This document shows positions 29,409 to 38,529 of a stretch of DNA of 63,174 bases, piece after piece. Source of the stretch: Spirulina sp. CCY15215 (GTDB lineage Bacteria > Cyanobacteriota > Cyanobacteriia > Cyanobacteriales > Spirulinaceae). How positions within the stretch are numbered: the stretch's first letter is position 1; every line of letters begins with the position of its first letter. Below the pieces are notes generated by a model. The model was not told where the DNA came from. It ran no database searches and saw nothing but the letters and a program-made list of their open reading frames with translations. Both the position numbers and the translations under genes were made by a program. The stretch is from contig NZ_JACSWA010000443.1 of the NCBI RefSeq assembly GCF_016888125.1, forward strand, positions 1 to 63,174, in the 5' to 3' direction.

Positions 29409-30527
29409 TTAATTTAAACTCGCCGATATTTTCAAGCGCTTTAACATTTGTTGTAATAACACAGCTTTCGTTAATCCCGAATTGGAAACCGTATCGAGAA
29501 AGACTTTCCGGTTAATAACCAGAATTTTGACAGCAGTGCTAGAAACAACTTGTAGGGTAGCTGGCGATCGCTGTCCCATTAACATTGCAATTTCCCCAAA
29601 ATAATCCCCTCTTTGGAGTCGATTGAGAATGACTTTCTGGGTATTATGTAACTGCTGAAAAACCTCTACAGTACCTTGAATCAGAATATAAAATTCTGGG
29701 GCACGATCGCCTTCACGAACAATAATTTCTCCTGGTTGATAGGTGCGAACTTTAAAATTAAAATCCGTCGCCAGCCGATGTAATTCTCGTTCGGTTAATT
29801 CCGATAATCCGAGGGCTGCTTGTTCATTATAACCTTTTCTTAAACGACCGTCTTCTAACTGAAAAATGCGATCGGCAACGTGAAAGATACGTTGGTCGTG
29901 AGTAACAATTAAAACAGCACTTCCTTGTTCTCGGGCGAGATTTTGAATCAGTTCGATCGCTTCTAAACCCGTTTTACTATCTAAAGCAGCCGTGGGTTCA
30001 TCTGCTAAGATTAATTGCGGGGAATGCACTAAGGCACGGGCGATCGCAACCCTCTGTTTTTGACCTCCTGATAATTGCCTCGGATAAGCGTGAAATTTAT
30101 TCCCTAGTCCAACTTTCTCTAAAACTTCTCGACTCATTCTCCTGGCTTTTCCTGGTGAAAAATCAGCTTGTAATTCCAGAGAGATTTGCACATTTTGCTC
30201 GATGTTCATAAAATCCAACAAATTAAAATGTTGAAAGATAAAACCGATATGACGGCGAAGTTTAAATAGTTTGGTTTCTTTAATGCCAAATAATTCGCGA
30301 TCGAAGATTTTTAGGCTACCTTCTTGAAGAGAACGCAAACAGCCAATTAAGGAGAGTAAAGTTGTTTTACCAGAGCCAGATTCCCCAGTTAAAAGCATGG
30401 TTTCTCCGGACTGAATCGCCAAGTTCACATCACATAAAACTTGCTTTCTTTGTCCGCCTTCCTGATAATAATGATTGAGGCAATCAATCTCAACAATATT
30501 GGTTTCAAAAATGTTTGTTTCTAACAT
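29409..30527 (-). CDS. devA: DevA-type ABC exporter ATPase fused to a cyclic-nucleotide-binding domain
   Basis: Residues 1-240 are an ABC ATPase of the MacB/DevA group: Walker A GESGSGKT (48-55), signature LSGGQ (152-156), Walker B LILADE, and the switch histidine in VTHD. Unlike ordinary DevA (about 230 aa), this protein continues for another 130 residues with a cyclic-nucleotide-binding fold. That fold has EIIVREGD, FYILIQGTVEVF and the phosphate-binding cassette FGEIAMLMGQRSPATL, including the usual Arg. The exporter may therefore be gated by cAMP, cGMP or a related ligand. ATG at 30527 is used; it lies five bases after the devC stop. Last gene of devB-devC-devA. Confidence 0.9.
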   Translation of the reverse strand: MLETNIFETNIVEIDCLNHYYQEGGQRKQVLCDVNLAIQSGETMLLTGESGSGKTTLLSLIGCLRSLQEGSLKIFDRELFGIKETKLFKLRRHIGFIFQHFNLLDFMNIEQNVQISLELQADFSPGKARRMSREVLEKVGLGNKFHAYPRQLSGGQKQRVAIARALVHSPQLILADEPTAALDSKTGLEAIELIQNLAREQGSAVLIVTHDQRIFHVADRIFQLEDGRLRKGYNEQAALGLSELTERELHRLATDFNFKVRTYQPGEIIVREGDRAPEFYILIQGTVEVFQQLHNTQKVILNRLQRGDYFGEIAMLMGQRSPATLQVVSSTAVKILVINRKVFLDTVSNSGLTKAVLLQQMLKRLKISASLN

Positions 30528-30532
30528 AAAGT

Positions 30533-31732
30533 TCAACTAAAAATTTCAACAGGATCGACTTCTTTCAGTTTTTGTACGGCTAAACTTGCAGAAATTAAAC
30601 AGATACCACAGGTTAGCAAGAGAACGCTGAGAACCGTATTAAACTGCATAAAAATGGACATACTGGTTGATTTGGCGAGAAAATCATAGACCAATACAGA
30701 CAAAATTAAGCCAGGAATATATCCTAGAAATGCCAGTAAAAATGCCTCCTCTAAAACAATAATGACCAAAGATTGATGACTATAACCGATCGCTTTTAGC
30801 GTAGCATATTCTGGCAGATGTTTAGAAACTTTTTGATAAAGAATTTGGTATAAAATCACGATACCCACGACAATTGAGCCAATTAAAGCAAAGCGAAAGA
30901 TAATTCCCATTGCAGTTCCGTGTTCGTAAAACTCTTTTACATAAGCAATAAAATCGGGTTTAGAATAAACTTTAATATCTAACGGTAAATATTTTTGTAG
31001 TTTGGCAATTGTTTTATTAATATCTGTACCTTCTTTAAGTTTTATAATCCCCAAATCTATATCATTCAGATTGCGATGAAACAGTTGAGAAAATGTCGAT
31101 TCACTCACAATCAAGCTGGCATCAATGGTCGTATTTGCGCCGAGTTCAAATAATCCCTTAACCTGTATTTTTTGAAATAATCCCGAACCAGGCACATTAA
31201 TCTCGGACACGACTACGCCATTTTTTTGAAATTCTTGAGTAATATAAGCTAAATTTGGTCGTGCTTTGCGATCGAAGAGAACCATTTTTTCGGCTTTGAT
31301 TTTGTCGAGATTTTCCTTGACTCCTGGTAAGGCGATCGCATCGGAATCTAAAGGTATTCCCAACACCATAATACCGCGATGAAATACGGTTTTATCTTGA
31401 GAATTGCGCCAAAAGACCATCCCTCTATAAATAGGAGTCACAGATTCAACTTCAGGAAATTTTAGAGTTTGATAGAGGTGACGGGAAGAAAAGGTAAAAG
31501 TTGTCAGAAATTCTCTCGACCATGTATTTAATAAAAATATTTCTCCTTGAAAACTTTGGGGAAGTTCGATAAAACCATCTAAAAAAGCAGAATAAAAACC
31601 AATTTGCATAAAGAGCAAAACCACACTAAAAGCAATCCCCAGAATCGCCGCTAAAGTTTGGCTTTTTTGATGTTGGAGTTGCAAAAAAGCGATGGGTATT
31701 TTCTGAAAACTGAGGATTAGTTGCTTCAACAT
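30533..31732 (-). CDS. devC: DevC-type ABC exporter permease
   Basis: This is a MacB/FtsX-like permease (399 aa) with one N-terminal transmembrane helix (about residues 24-47), a large extracytoplasmic domain (about 50-265), and three C-terminal helices. This is the family's four-helix plan. The FtsX core YATLKAIGYSHQSL lies before the second helix. It works with the adaptor DevB upstream and ATPase DevA downstream; in heterocyst formers such sets export glycolipids, elsewhere the cargo is unknown. It is 44 bases from devB and almost touches devA. Confidence 0.92.
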   Translation of the reverse strand: MLKQLILSFQKIPIAFLQLQHQKSQTLAAILGIAFSVVLLFMQIGFYSAFLDGFIELPQSFQGEIFLLNTWSREFLTTFTFSSRHLYQTLKFPEVESVTPIYRGMVFWRNSQDKTVFHRGIMVLGIPLDSDAIALPGVKENLDKIKAEKMVLFDRKARPNLAYITQEFQKNGVVVSEINVPGSGLFQKIQVKGLFELGANTTIDASLIVSESTFSQLFHRNLNDIDLGIIKLKEGTDINKTIAKLQKYLPLDIKVYSKPDFIAYVKEFYEHGTAMGIIFRFALIGSIVVGIVILYQILYQKVSKHLPEYATLKAIGYSHQSLVIIVLEEAFLLAFLGYIPGLILSVLVYDFLAKSTSMSIFMQFNTVLSVLLLTCGICLISASLAVQKLKEVDPVEIFS

Positions 31733-31776
31733 TATTTATGATTCTCCAACTTTTTTAAAGGTAAACTAAACATAAA

Positions 31777-32958
31777 TTACTCGGTAATATAGATTTTGAC
31801 TTCAACTTGGGAATTAATAAAATGAGAAACTTGTTGGCTATCTTCTGGTTCAAGGCGAATTTTAACTTCGATAATTCTGACATCAATATCTAAGGTGGGA
31901 TCGTTACTCAAAATATCTCTTTTGCCAATTTGCGAACCGATCGCTTCTACTATTCCTGACAATTCCCTCGGAAAAATGCCACTGGTAATAATGGCTTTTT
32001 GACCAGGACGAATCTTGCCAATATCGGTTTCGTAAACTTCGGCGATCGCATACATTTGCTGGGTTTGAGCCAGTTCAACAATACCGCCATTTCTAATACT
32101 TTCTCCTGCAAAAGTGTTGATTTTTAATACTTGTGCATCAAGGGGAGAACGAATATAAGCTAAGGCTAAATCCGCTTCTGCACGAGAAACAGCCGCGATC
32201 GCGCTTTCCAGTTCTGTGCGTGCAATACGAACATCAACGGGACGGACTTCTCGCAGTTGATCGAGGGTTGCTTGTGCCTCTAAAATTTGACTGGGAAAGG
32301 TAGCATTGATTTTATTTAAAACTGCTTTGGCTGCATCGAGTTGTTCTACCAATATTTCTAATTGTAAGCGACTTTGGTTTAAATACTCCTGAGAAATTGC
32401 TCCATCTTCGGCCAGAGGAGCGAGGGTTTCAAAGTCATTTCTAGCACTATTTATCTCTGCTTCTAGGCGATCGATCTGTGCTTGTTGAATGGCAACTTCC
32501 CCTTGAAATTGTGCCTCTAAATTGGCAATTCTTGCCTCTTGTGCGGCAAGTTGACCTTGTTTTACATCTCCCGTTTGTACGCGATCTAGCCTTGCTTGCA
32601 CCAATTTAGCATCAATTTTTGCCTGTTCCACGGTTGCTTGAAGTTGGGTAATATTTTCTAGAATGGCAATGGTTTGTCCGCGTCTAATGCGATCGCCTTC
32701 TTTAACAAAAAGTCTCGCAACTCGTGCATTCGGAAAAGCCGACGATCCCGACACAGTAATAATTTCATCTTTGGGGGATATTCTCCCCAAAGCACTAATG
32801 ACTTCTTCTTGTTCGAGAACCGATACAGAATTGGCAGAACTTTCTTCAACAGGTGTGCTAAAAAATCCCGATCGCAACAGTAAATAAATTGGCACACCTG
32901 CGATCGCTAATATAAAAATCGCAACTAGAGGACTTGTCCATCGGAATTCTAACTTCAT
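31777..32958 (-). CDS. devB: DevB-type HlyD membrane fusion protein
   Basis: This periplasmic adaptor (about 393 aa) belongs to the DevBCA exporter. It has an N-terminal membrane anchor (residues 11-30), the lipoyl-like half-motif NARVARLFVKEGDRIRRGQ, a long coiled-coil hairpin (about 85-230), the second lipoyl half (IRSPLDAQVLKI) and a C-terminal barrel. The FPRELSGIVEAIGSQIG stretch is characteristic of DevB-like proteins. It is the first gene of the operon. The ATG at 32958 is preferred to TTG 32970; no clear Shine-Dalgarno site precedes either. Confidence 0.9.
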   Translation of the reverse strand: MKLEFRWTSPLVAIFILAIAGVPIYLLLRSGFFSTPVEESSANSVSVLEQEEVISALGRISPKDEIITVSGSSAFPNARVARLFVKEGDRIRRGQTIAILENITQLQATVEQAKIDAKLVQARLDRVQTGDVKQGQLAAQEARIANLEAQFQGEVAIQQAQIDRLEAEINSARNDFETLAPLAEDGAISQEYLNQSRLQLEILVEQLDAAKAVLNKINATFPSQILEAQATLDQLREVRPVDVRIARTELESAIAAVSRAEADLALAYIRSPLDAQVLKINTFAGESIRNGGIVELAQTQQMYAIAEVYETDIGKIRPGQKAIITSGIFPRELSGIVEAIGSQIGKRDILSNDPTLDIDVRIIEVKIRLEPEDSQQVSHFINSQVEVKIYITE

Positions 32959-33005
32959 AGGGAGATGCAAACTGTTGAATGGGGGATTTCTTTTCCTATT
33001 AATGA

Positions 33006-33956
33006 CTAAATTGAATCATATAAAGTTTCTTTAAGGGAACGGGGTTGCCATCCTAACTCTTTGCGTGCTTTGCTACTATCAATGCGAACGCAGCGATCGT
33101 AAAGATAATGGACTCTTTCTTTGCTAATGGGAGGATTCCAAGCAAATAAGCGTCCGATCGGATCGAGAATATTGCCGATCGCCCTTACCAAAAACTCCGG
33201 TAGTTCTTGAGGTGTGGGAATGCCCGTTTTTTGACCCAGCAAGGCGAACATTTCCCTCGTTTTGAGTTCCCCCGTGGAAATAATATAATGCTCTCCTGAT
33301 TGGCTCTTTTCTGCGGCTAAAACCATTGCTTCTACCAGATCGTCTACATGAACGATACCCGTAATGCGATCGCCTCCCACCCAAAATTTCAACTTTCCCT
33401 GACAAAAGAGTTGCAACACCGGTCCAAAATGGGGATCGTCGGCTCCAAAAATTCCCGAAGGCATTAGACTAACAACGGGTAAACCCTGCTGATAAAATTC
33501 ATCCACTAATTCTTGTGCTTGATATTTCGTGCGATCGTAAGCTGAGGAAAAATTCTCTTGTTGTCGTTGAAATGTTTCATCAATAATTTCTCCTCCCGTA
33601 TCTCCATAGACTCCAATCGTACTGCAATAGACCATCTTTGAGATTCCAGATGTTTTCGATACCTCCAAAATAGCACGAGTGCCTTCAACATTAACTCGCT
33701 CCATTTTCGCTTCATCCACTAATCCCAATTCCACATAAGCAGCCAGGTGAAAAACGAGGTCTATCTCTTCCATTGCTGACTTCAAAATATCGCGATCGCA
33801 AATATCCCCATAAACCAGTTCAAGATCGCAATCTTTTAAACGCGATAGATCGCTTGACTTGCGAACCAAACCTTTAACTTGATAACCGCGATCGCAGAGT
33901 AATTTGACCAAATGCGATCCCGTAAATCCGTTTGCCCCTGTTACCAATGCTTTCAT
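33006..33956 (-). CDS. NAD(P)-dependent epimerase/dehydratase (extended SDR)
   Basis: This extended short-chain dehydrogenase (316 aa) has the N-terminal TGANGFTG cofactor motif, acidic residues DIC after the second strand, and the active pair Tyr140/Lys144 (AYDRTKYQ) with Ser in YCSTIG. It is closest in style to dihydroflavonol-4-reductase-like and HpnA-like proteins. The substrate is not evident. The gene overlaps the upstream acetyltransferase-like gene by four bases, so the two are co-translated and likely work in the same pathway, perhaps lipid or hopanoid modification in view of the divergent radical-SAM gene. Confidence 0.85.
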   Translation of the reverse strand: MKALVTGANGFTGSHLVKLLCDRGYQVKGLVRKSSDLSRLKDCDLELVYGDICDRDILKSAMEEIDLVFHLAAYVELGLVDEAKMERVNVEGTRAILEVSKTSGISKMVYCSTIGVYGDTGGEIIDETFQRQQENFSSAYDRTKYQAQELVDEFYQQGLPVVSLMPSGIFGADDPHFGPVLQLFCQGKLKFWVGGDRITGIVHVDDLVEAMVLAAEKSQSGEHYIISTGELKTREMFALLGQKTGIPTPQELPEFLVRAIGNILDPIGRLFAWNPPISKERVHYLYDRCVRIDSSKARKELGWQPRSLKETLYDSI

Positions 33957-35089
33957 AATTCTTTCTCATAAACTCGATAAGTTTTATATATCTTTGCCCC
34001 CGTCGCTTCAATGATTTTTCGCGAAGGAGAATTATCTTCCCAAACCCAGGAGAGTTCCGACCAAACATAGGGTTTTTTCTTCTCTGTTCCTCCTTTCATC
34101 CCCAAATAAATTAACCCTAAAGATACCATTTTGCGGCGATATTCGGGAAGAGAACCGATCGCGATCGTGCGAGTCGTCCTGATTTTACGACGATACCAGA
34201 GAAACTTGAGAATTCCCCAAAAATTCAGCCTGCCATTAACGTGCTTAAGAGCAATATTGTAATTCGGCAAACACATAAATAAACCTACCATTTTCTCCCC
34301 ATCTTCAGCAATAATAAAAATATCAGGATCTGCCAACTGTTGCAGGTCCTTAGCCTCTGCCATAAACTCTTCTTCAGTGCGGGCAGAAGAACTCCAATTA
34401 TGGCTAAAAGCAGTGGTAAAAAGACGATAAAGACCCCGCACATCTTCCTCAAAAGCCTCTCCTTTCGTTCGCAAATTGCGGAAAGTAACCCCAGATTTGC
34501 GAGCAATATTGTAGCCTTTTTCGTACTTATAATCTAACGGTTTGTCAAGAGGCAAACTGTAAGCATAAGCATCCTTTGCCTTTTGCCAACCCGCCCTTTC
34601 AACAAATTCAGGATAATAGGGAGGATTGTAAGGCATCATCATCACAGGAGGAGAGTCAAAACCATCCACCAAAAATAAACAATTATTATGAGTAGAAAGA
34701 TCGATCGGTCCCCTCACCACCGTCATACCGCGATCGCGCAACCACTGACAAGCCGTCTCGAAAAGCGATCGCGCCACCTCAAAATCCTCAACGCATTCAA
34801 AATAACCAAATAAGCCAACTTTTTCAGCCTCGCGATCGAGCAAACGCCGATTAATAGCCGCAACAATGCGCCCTAAAGGTTCTCCCGATGGCTGAGAAAG
34901 TGCAATAAAAGCCTGAAATTCTCCATACTGAGAAAAAGGATTGTCCTCGGCTAACTGTTTGGCCACACTTTCACGAAGAGGCGCTACCCAGTTCGGGTCA
35001 TTGCGATAAACAATCTCGGGAACATCTAAAAAAATCTTTCGTTCTGTAGATGTATTAACCGGCTTAATCTGAAATTGATTGGAGGTCAT
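33953..35089 (-). CDS. GNAT-like acyltransferase family protein
   Basis: A soluble 378-residue protein of a widespread uncharacterised family. It starts IKPVNTSTERKIFLDVPEIVYRND. An N-acetyltransferase-like core is split by insertions (GRIVAAINRR, VGLFGYFE near the N-terminus; FIIAEDGEKMVGLFMCLPNYN later), and the tail WSELSWVWEDN is conserved in this group. The donor and acceptor are unknown. It has a GGAGG box before its ATG, runs into the SDR gene (four-base overlap), and is divergent from a B12/radical-SAM gene across 135 bases that carry three TAAAATTTTA palindromes. Confidence 0.75.
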   Translation of the reverse strand: MTSNQFQIKPVNTSTERKIFLDVPEIVYRNDPNWVAPLRESVAKQLAEDNPFSQYGEFQAFIALSQPSGEPLGRIVAAINRRLLDREAEKVGLFGYFECVEDFEVARSLFETACQWLRDRGMTVVRGPIDLSTHNNCLFLVDGFDSPPVMMMPYNPPYYPEFVERAGWQKAKDAYAYSLPLDKPLDYKYEKGYNIARKSGVTFRNLRTKGEAFEEDVRGLYRLFTTAFSHNWSSSARTEEEFMAEAKDLQQLADPDIFIIAEDGEKMVGLFMCLPNYNIALKHVNGRLNFWGILKFLWYRRKIRTTRTIAIGSLPEYRRKMVSLGLIYLGMKGGTEKKKPYVWSELSWVWEDNSPSRKIIEATGAKIYKTYRVYEKEL

Positions 35090-35121
35090 TTTTTTTGGTT
35101 TTTGTCAATTTTTTATCGATG

Positions 35122-35156
35122 TAAAATTTTACGATAAAATTTTAGGTAAAATTTTA
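35122..35156. promoter_or_regulatory. three tandem TAAAATTTTA palindromes (operator candidate)
   Basis: Perfect 10-bp palindromes TAAAATTTTA start at 35122, 35135 and 35147, spaced 13 and 12 bases, in the middle of the 135-base gap between two divergent genes. Regular spacing close to one helical turn suggests side-by-side binding of a dimeric repressor acting on both directions. The regulator is unknown. Confidence 0.55.
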
Positions 35157-35224
35157 TCCGTGCTAATCTACTATGTAGATACTCTTGTTAAGCTGTCAAA
35201 CTTGCAAATCAAAAAATTTTTTTT

Positions 35225-36823
35225 ATGAAAAAGTTACGAGTTTTACTTATATATCCGCTCTTTCCCAAATCTTTTTGGTCTTTTGACAAAGCGGTAGAAC
35301 TCATTGGTCGCAAAGTCTCTCTTCCTCCCCTCGGTTTAGTTACAGTCGCGGCTATTTTACCGCAAACCTGGGAATTTCGTCTGGTCGATCGCAATGTTGT
35401 CCCAGAAACCGAAGCTGATTGGGAATGGGCTGATTTAGTCATTCTCTCAGGTATGATCGTGCAGAAAGCGGATATGCTGCACCTGATCGCGGAAGCCAAG
35501 CGCCGAGGTATCCCCGTCGCAGCAGGGGGGCCCTCCGTCACTTCTACCCCGGAATATGCCCAAAAAGCGGGGATAGACTTCCTCATTTTGGACGAAGGAG
35601 AAATCACCCTCCCGCTTTTCGTGGAAGCCCTAGAAAGAGGCGAAACCTCGGGGATTTTCCGTTCTAATGGGGAGAAACCCGACGTAACCACAACACCGAT
35701 CCCCCGTTACGATCTGTTAGATTTGACCGCTTATACCGATATGTCGGTGCAGTTTTCCCGAGGCTGTCCTTTTCAATGTGAGTTTTGTGATATCATTGTT
35801 CTCTACGGACGCAAGCCCCGCACCAAAAACCCTGCACAATTGTTAGCAGAATTGCAAACACTCTACGATCTGGGTTGGCACTATTCTGTTTTTGTAGTAG
35901 ATGATAATTTCATTGGCAATAAACGCAATGTGAAATTACTCTTAAAAGAGTTAGCACCTTGGATGAAAGAGCATGATTATCCTTTTACTTTGATTACCGA
36001 AGCATCGGTAGATTTGGCTCAGGATGATGAGCTTTTAGAGTTGATGATGGCTGCCAATTTTAGCTCTGTATTCCTAGGGATTGAAACCCCAGATACAGAC
36101 AGTTTGGAAATGACGAAGAAGTTCCAAAATACCCGTGACTCTCTCATTGAAGCGGTCATGAAAATCAATCGCGTTGGCTTGCGAGTGATGGCTGGGTTTA
36201 TTATTGGCTTTGATGGCGAAAAACCCGGTGCTGGCGATCGCATTATTCATTTTGTAGAAGAGACGGCGATTCCTTTTGCCATGTTTAGTATGCTACAAGC
36301 GCTACCAAATACAGCACTCTGGACGCGATTGCAAAACGAAGGTCGCTTATTGGCAGAAACCAATGAGGTTGCGGGAAATCAAACCAATTTAATGAACTTT
36401 ATTCCCACCCGTCCCATTGAAGACTTAGCGCGAGAATACGTGCGCTGTTTTTGGGAACTATATGAACCCCATCGTTATTTAGGACGGGTCTATCGGCATC
36501 ATCTGCAAATGAAGCCGAAACCCCATAAAAAGAAATTCAAAATACCAGAATTAATGGCATTGCGTGCTTTAGCGATTATTGTCTGGCGACAAGGGATTAA
36601 ACGCAATACTCGCGTTCAATTTTGGCAACAAATCTTTTTACTTCTGCAAAAAAATCCCGGTGTTTTTCTTTCTTATCTTACGACCTGTGCGAATCTCGAA
36701 CATTTTATCGAGTATCGTGAAATTGTGCGGGATGAAATTGAAGAACAATTGGCTGAATTTTTGGCAGTAAAAGAGAAAGCAACCCCAGAAAAAATTCCCG
36801 AACCCGTTCAATTAGCATCGTAG
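35225..36823 (+). CDS. B12-binding radical SAM protein (DUF4070-type)
   Basis: An N-terminal cobalamin-binding-like Rossmann domain (about 1-150) is followed by a radical SAM barrel. The cluster motif is Cys181-x3-Cys185-x2-Cys188 (SRGCPFQCEFCD), and a C-terminal extension of the DUF4070 type follows (532 aa in total). Related enzymes modify lipids such as hopanoids, or tetrapyrroles, by methylation or C-C bond formation; the substrate here cannot be read. The B12 domain has no obvious DxHxxG, so base-off His ligation is doubtful. It faces away from the SDR/acyltransferase pair and shares a promoter region with it. Confidence 0.85.
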   Translation: MKKLRVLLIYPLFPKSFWSFDKAVELIGRKVSLPPLGLVTVAAILPQTWEFRLVDRNVVPETEADWEWADLVILSGMIVQKADMLHLIAEAKRRGIPVAAGGPSVTSTPEYAQKAGIDFLILDEGEITLPLFVEALERGETSGIFRSNGEKPDVTTTPIPRYDLLDLTAYTDMSVQFSRGCPFQCEFCDIIVLYGRKPRTKNPAQLLAELQTLYDLGWHYSVFVVDDNFIGNKRNVKLLLKELAPWMKEHDYPFTLITEASVDLAQDDELLELMMAANFSSVFLGIETPDTDSLEMTKKFQNTRDSLIEAVMKINRVGLRVMAGFIIGFDGEKPGAGDRIIHFVEETAIPFAMFSMLQALPNTALWTRLQNEGRLLAETNEVAGNQTNLMNFIPTRPIEDLAREYVRCFWELYEPHRYLGRVYRHHLQMKPKPHKKKFKIPELMALRALAIIVWRQGIKRNTRVQFWQQIFLLLQKNPGVFLSYLTTCANLEHFIEYREIVRDEIEEQLAEFLAVKEKATPEKIPEPVQLAS

Positions 36824-36867
36824 GGGTTTGGTCTCCAAACCCTCGTAGGGGTTTGGTCTCCAAACCC
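36824..36867. repeat. dispersed 19-bp palindrome, copies 2 and 3 in tandem
   Basis: Two copies of GGGTTTGG-TCT-CCAAACCC lie at 36824-36842 and 36849-36867, joined by TCGTAG. They start right after the stop codon of the radical SAM gene. As adjacent palindromes they could act as a transcription-end or RNA-stabilising structure between that gene and miaA. Confidence 0.85.
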
Positions 36868-36884
36868 TTTATTAAATTAAAAAA

Positions 36885-37811
36885 ATGACAAACGATCGCG
36901 GTTTAATTGTCATTTGTGGTGCGACAGCGACGGGAAAATCGAGTTTAGCACTTTTTCTAGCACAACATTGGCACTCTATAATTATTAGTGCGGATTCTCG
37001 ACAAATTTACCGAGAGTTCGATATTGGCACCGCTAAACCCACCCTAGCAGAGCGAGAACGCATTCCCCACGCCCTCATCGATATTTGCGACCCGAGAGAA
37101 ACCCTAACTCTAGCGGAATATCAAGCACAGGCACAAACCGCGATCGCGCACTCTTCCCAGACTCCCTTTCTAGTTGGAGGAACCGGACTCTATCTTAAAG
37201 CCATCGTGAAAGGGTTAAAAATTCCCCGCGTCTCCCCCCATTCCTCCTTGCGAGAGAATTTGGCGACCCTGGGACAAAAGCAACTTTATGAGTTTTTGCG
37301 CCAAGTTGACGCGATCGCCGCCGAAAAAATCCATCCCAATGATAACACCCGTACTTTAAGAGCATTAGAAGTATTTTATGTGACAGGAAAACCGATCTCC
37401 TCCCTACAAGGAGAAAATCCCCCAGATTATCCCATTTTGCAAATTGGCTTGGACTGCGATCGCGATCGCCTCAAAGACCGAATTAGTCAGCGCACCCAAC
37501 AAATGCTCGATCTAGGATTAATATCTGAAGTAGAGAAACTTGGTCATAAATACGGTTGGGATTTACCCTTATTAGAAACCTTGGGATATGCAGAAATCAA
37601 ACAATATCTTCTGGGTGAAATTTCCCTCGACAAAGCCAAAGAATTGACCATAGTACATACCTGCCAATTCGCCAAACGTCAGCGCACTTGGTTTCGCGCC
37701 TACCCTGAAATAGAATGGTTTGATGCACTGGTTCCCGATTTAGGCGATCGCGTCTTACAAAGAATGCAAACTTGGAGAATAGATCATCAACTATCGATCA
37801 TAGATTTGTGA
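36885..37811 (+). CDS. miaA: tRNA dimethylallyltransferase
   Basis: MiaA adds a dimethylallyl group to N6 of A37 in tRNAs that read UNN codons. The protein (308 aa) has the P-loop GATATGKS (12-19), the substrate motif ISADSRQIYREFDIGTAKP, FLVGGTGLYLKA, and the C-terminal tRNA-binding part with FAKRQRTWFR. It starts 17 bases after a palindromic repeat and is followed by an almost 400-base gene-free stretch. Confidence 0.96.
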   Translation: MTNDRGLIVICGATATGKSSLALFLAQHWHSIIISADSRQIYREFDIGTAKPTLAERERIPHALIDICDPRETLTLAEYQAQAQTAIAHSSQTPFLVGGTGLYLKAIVKGLKIPRVSPHSSLRENLATLGQKQLYEFLRQVDAIAAEKIHPNDNTRTLRALEVFYVTGKPISSLQGENPPDYPILQIGLDCDRDRLKDRISQRTQQMLDLGLISEVEKLGHKYGWDLPLLETLGYAEIKQYLLGEISLDKAKELTIVHTCQFAKRQRTWFRAYPEIEWFDALVPDLGDRVLQRMQTWRIDHQLSIIDL

Positions 37812-38206
37812 GCGAGATCGCACTGTTATCCGGATTACATCACGACAGCGCCAGAAAAAAATCACACCAGACACGAGGCTGCGATCGCAAGTTTTTCCTT
37901 AATTTGCTTGTAGTCTAGAGTCAGTGGGAATATTGAAATGACTAGACCGTACCCTCCCATCCCCCTTAAAAAGCAAAATCAGTTGAGAAATACCTCGAGA
38001 TGAATCTGATGGGTTAGACCCCTTTGCGATCGCGATCGCTTAACCTCAGAATAATTGTCACGAGATATTCCCTTGCACCATCACCCAGATATTCCGAAAC
38101 CATCACTCATTGTTTCGGTAAACATCACCCATTGTCAGGGTTGCGATCGCGGTAATTTTCTCGAACCTGTCCGATAGTTAGGATAACGAGTTATACAGGG
38201 TTCGAG
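37812..38206 (+). promoter_or_regulatory. 395-base gap with phased CATCAC(C/T)CA direct repeats
   Basis: No gene is seen here. The stretch contains several HIP1 sites, and three direct repeats of CATCAC(C/T)CA start at 38079, 38101 and 38123, exactly 22 bases apart. The last two extend to CATCAC(C/T)CATTGT. Such two-turn spacing puts the copies on one face of the helix, as for an activator array, about 70-130 bases before the small exported peptide gene at 38207. A single CTTAACCT (38039), a half of a Pho-box-like repeat, is also present. Confidence 0.4.
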
Positions 38207-38395
38207 ATGAAAAATTTACTCTTTGCATTTACTGGGGTTATCGCTTTCTTACTGATTGCACAATTGCTATACGCTAGGAATTATGCGGTTAATGCTCCCA
38301 TTCAAAGTTCCAAGGACACTCAACAAGAGCAAGTGGGTTATACCCCTCCCGATCGCGGATTTCCAGCCATGACGCTTCCTTCTGGCACCCGCTAA
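38207..38395 (+). CDS. short exported peptide ending in a GTR motif
   Basis: This is a 62-residue protein with an N-terminal hydrophobic helix (residues 5-22) that may be a signal or anchor. A short polar part follows, with YTPPDRGFPAMTLPSGTR at the end. It shares the PDR-(G/S)F element and the terminal SGTR with the small protein at 133-402. Function is unknown. It is a single gene behind a long, repeat-containing upstream region, so it is probably separately regulated. Confidence 0.6.
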   Translation: MKNLLFAFTGVIAFLLIAQLLYARNYAVNAPIQSSKDTQQEQVGYTPPDRGFPAMTLPSGTR

Positions 38396-38529
38396 GTTCT
38401 TAATTTTTCCTCATTTTTACTCCACGCTCCCAAAATATTAAATATTGTTGCAAAGCCGCGATCGTAACTTGCCCGCTAACCCTCACTCTCCGGTATGATG
38501 GCGAAACGAACATTAACTTTAAAGTCCCT

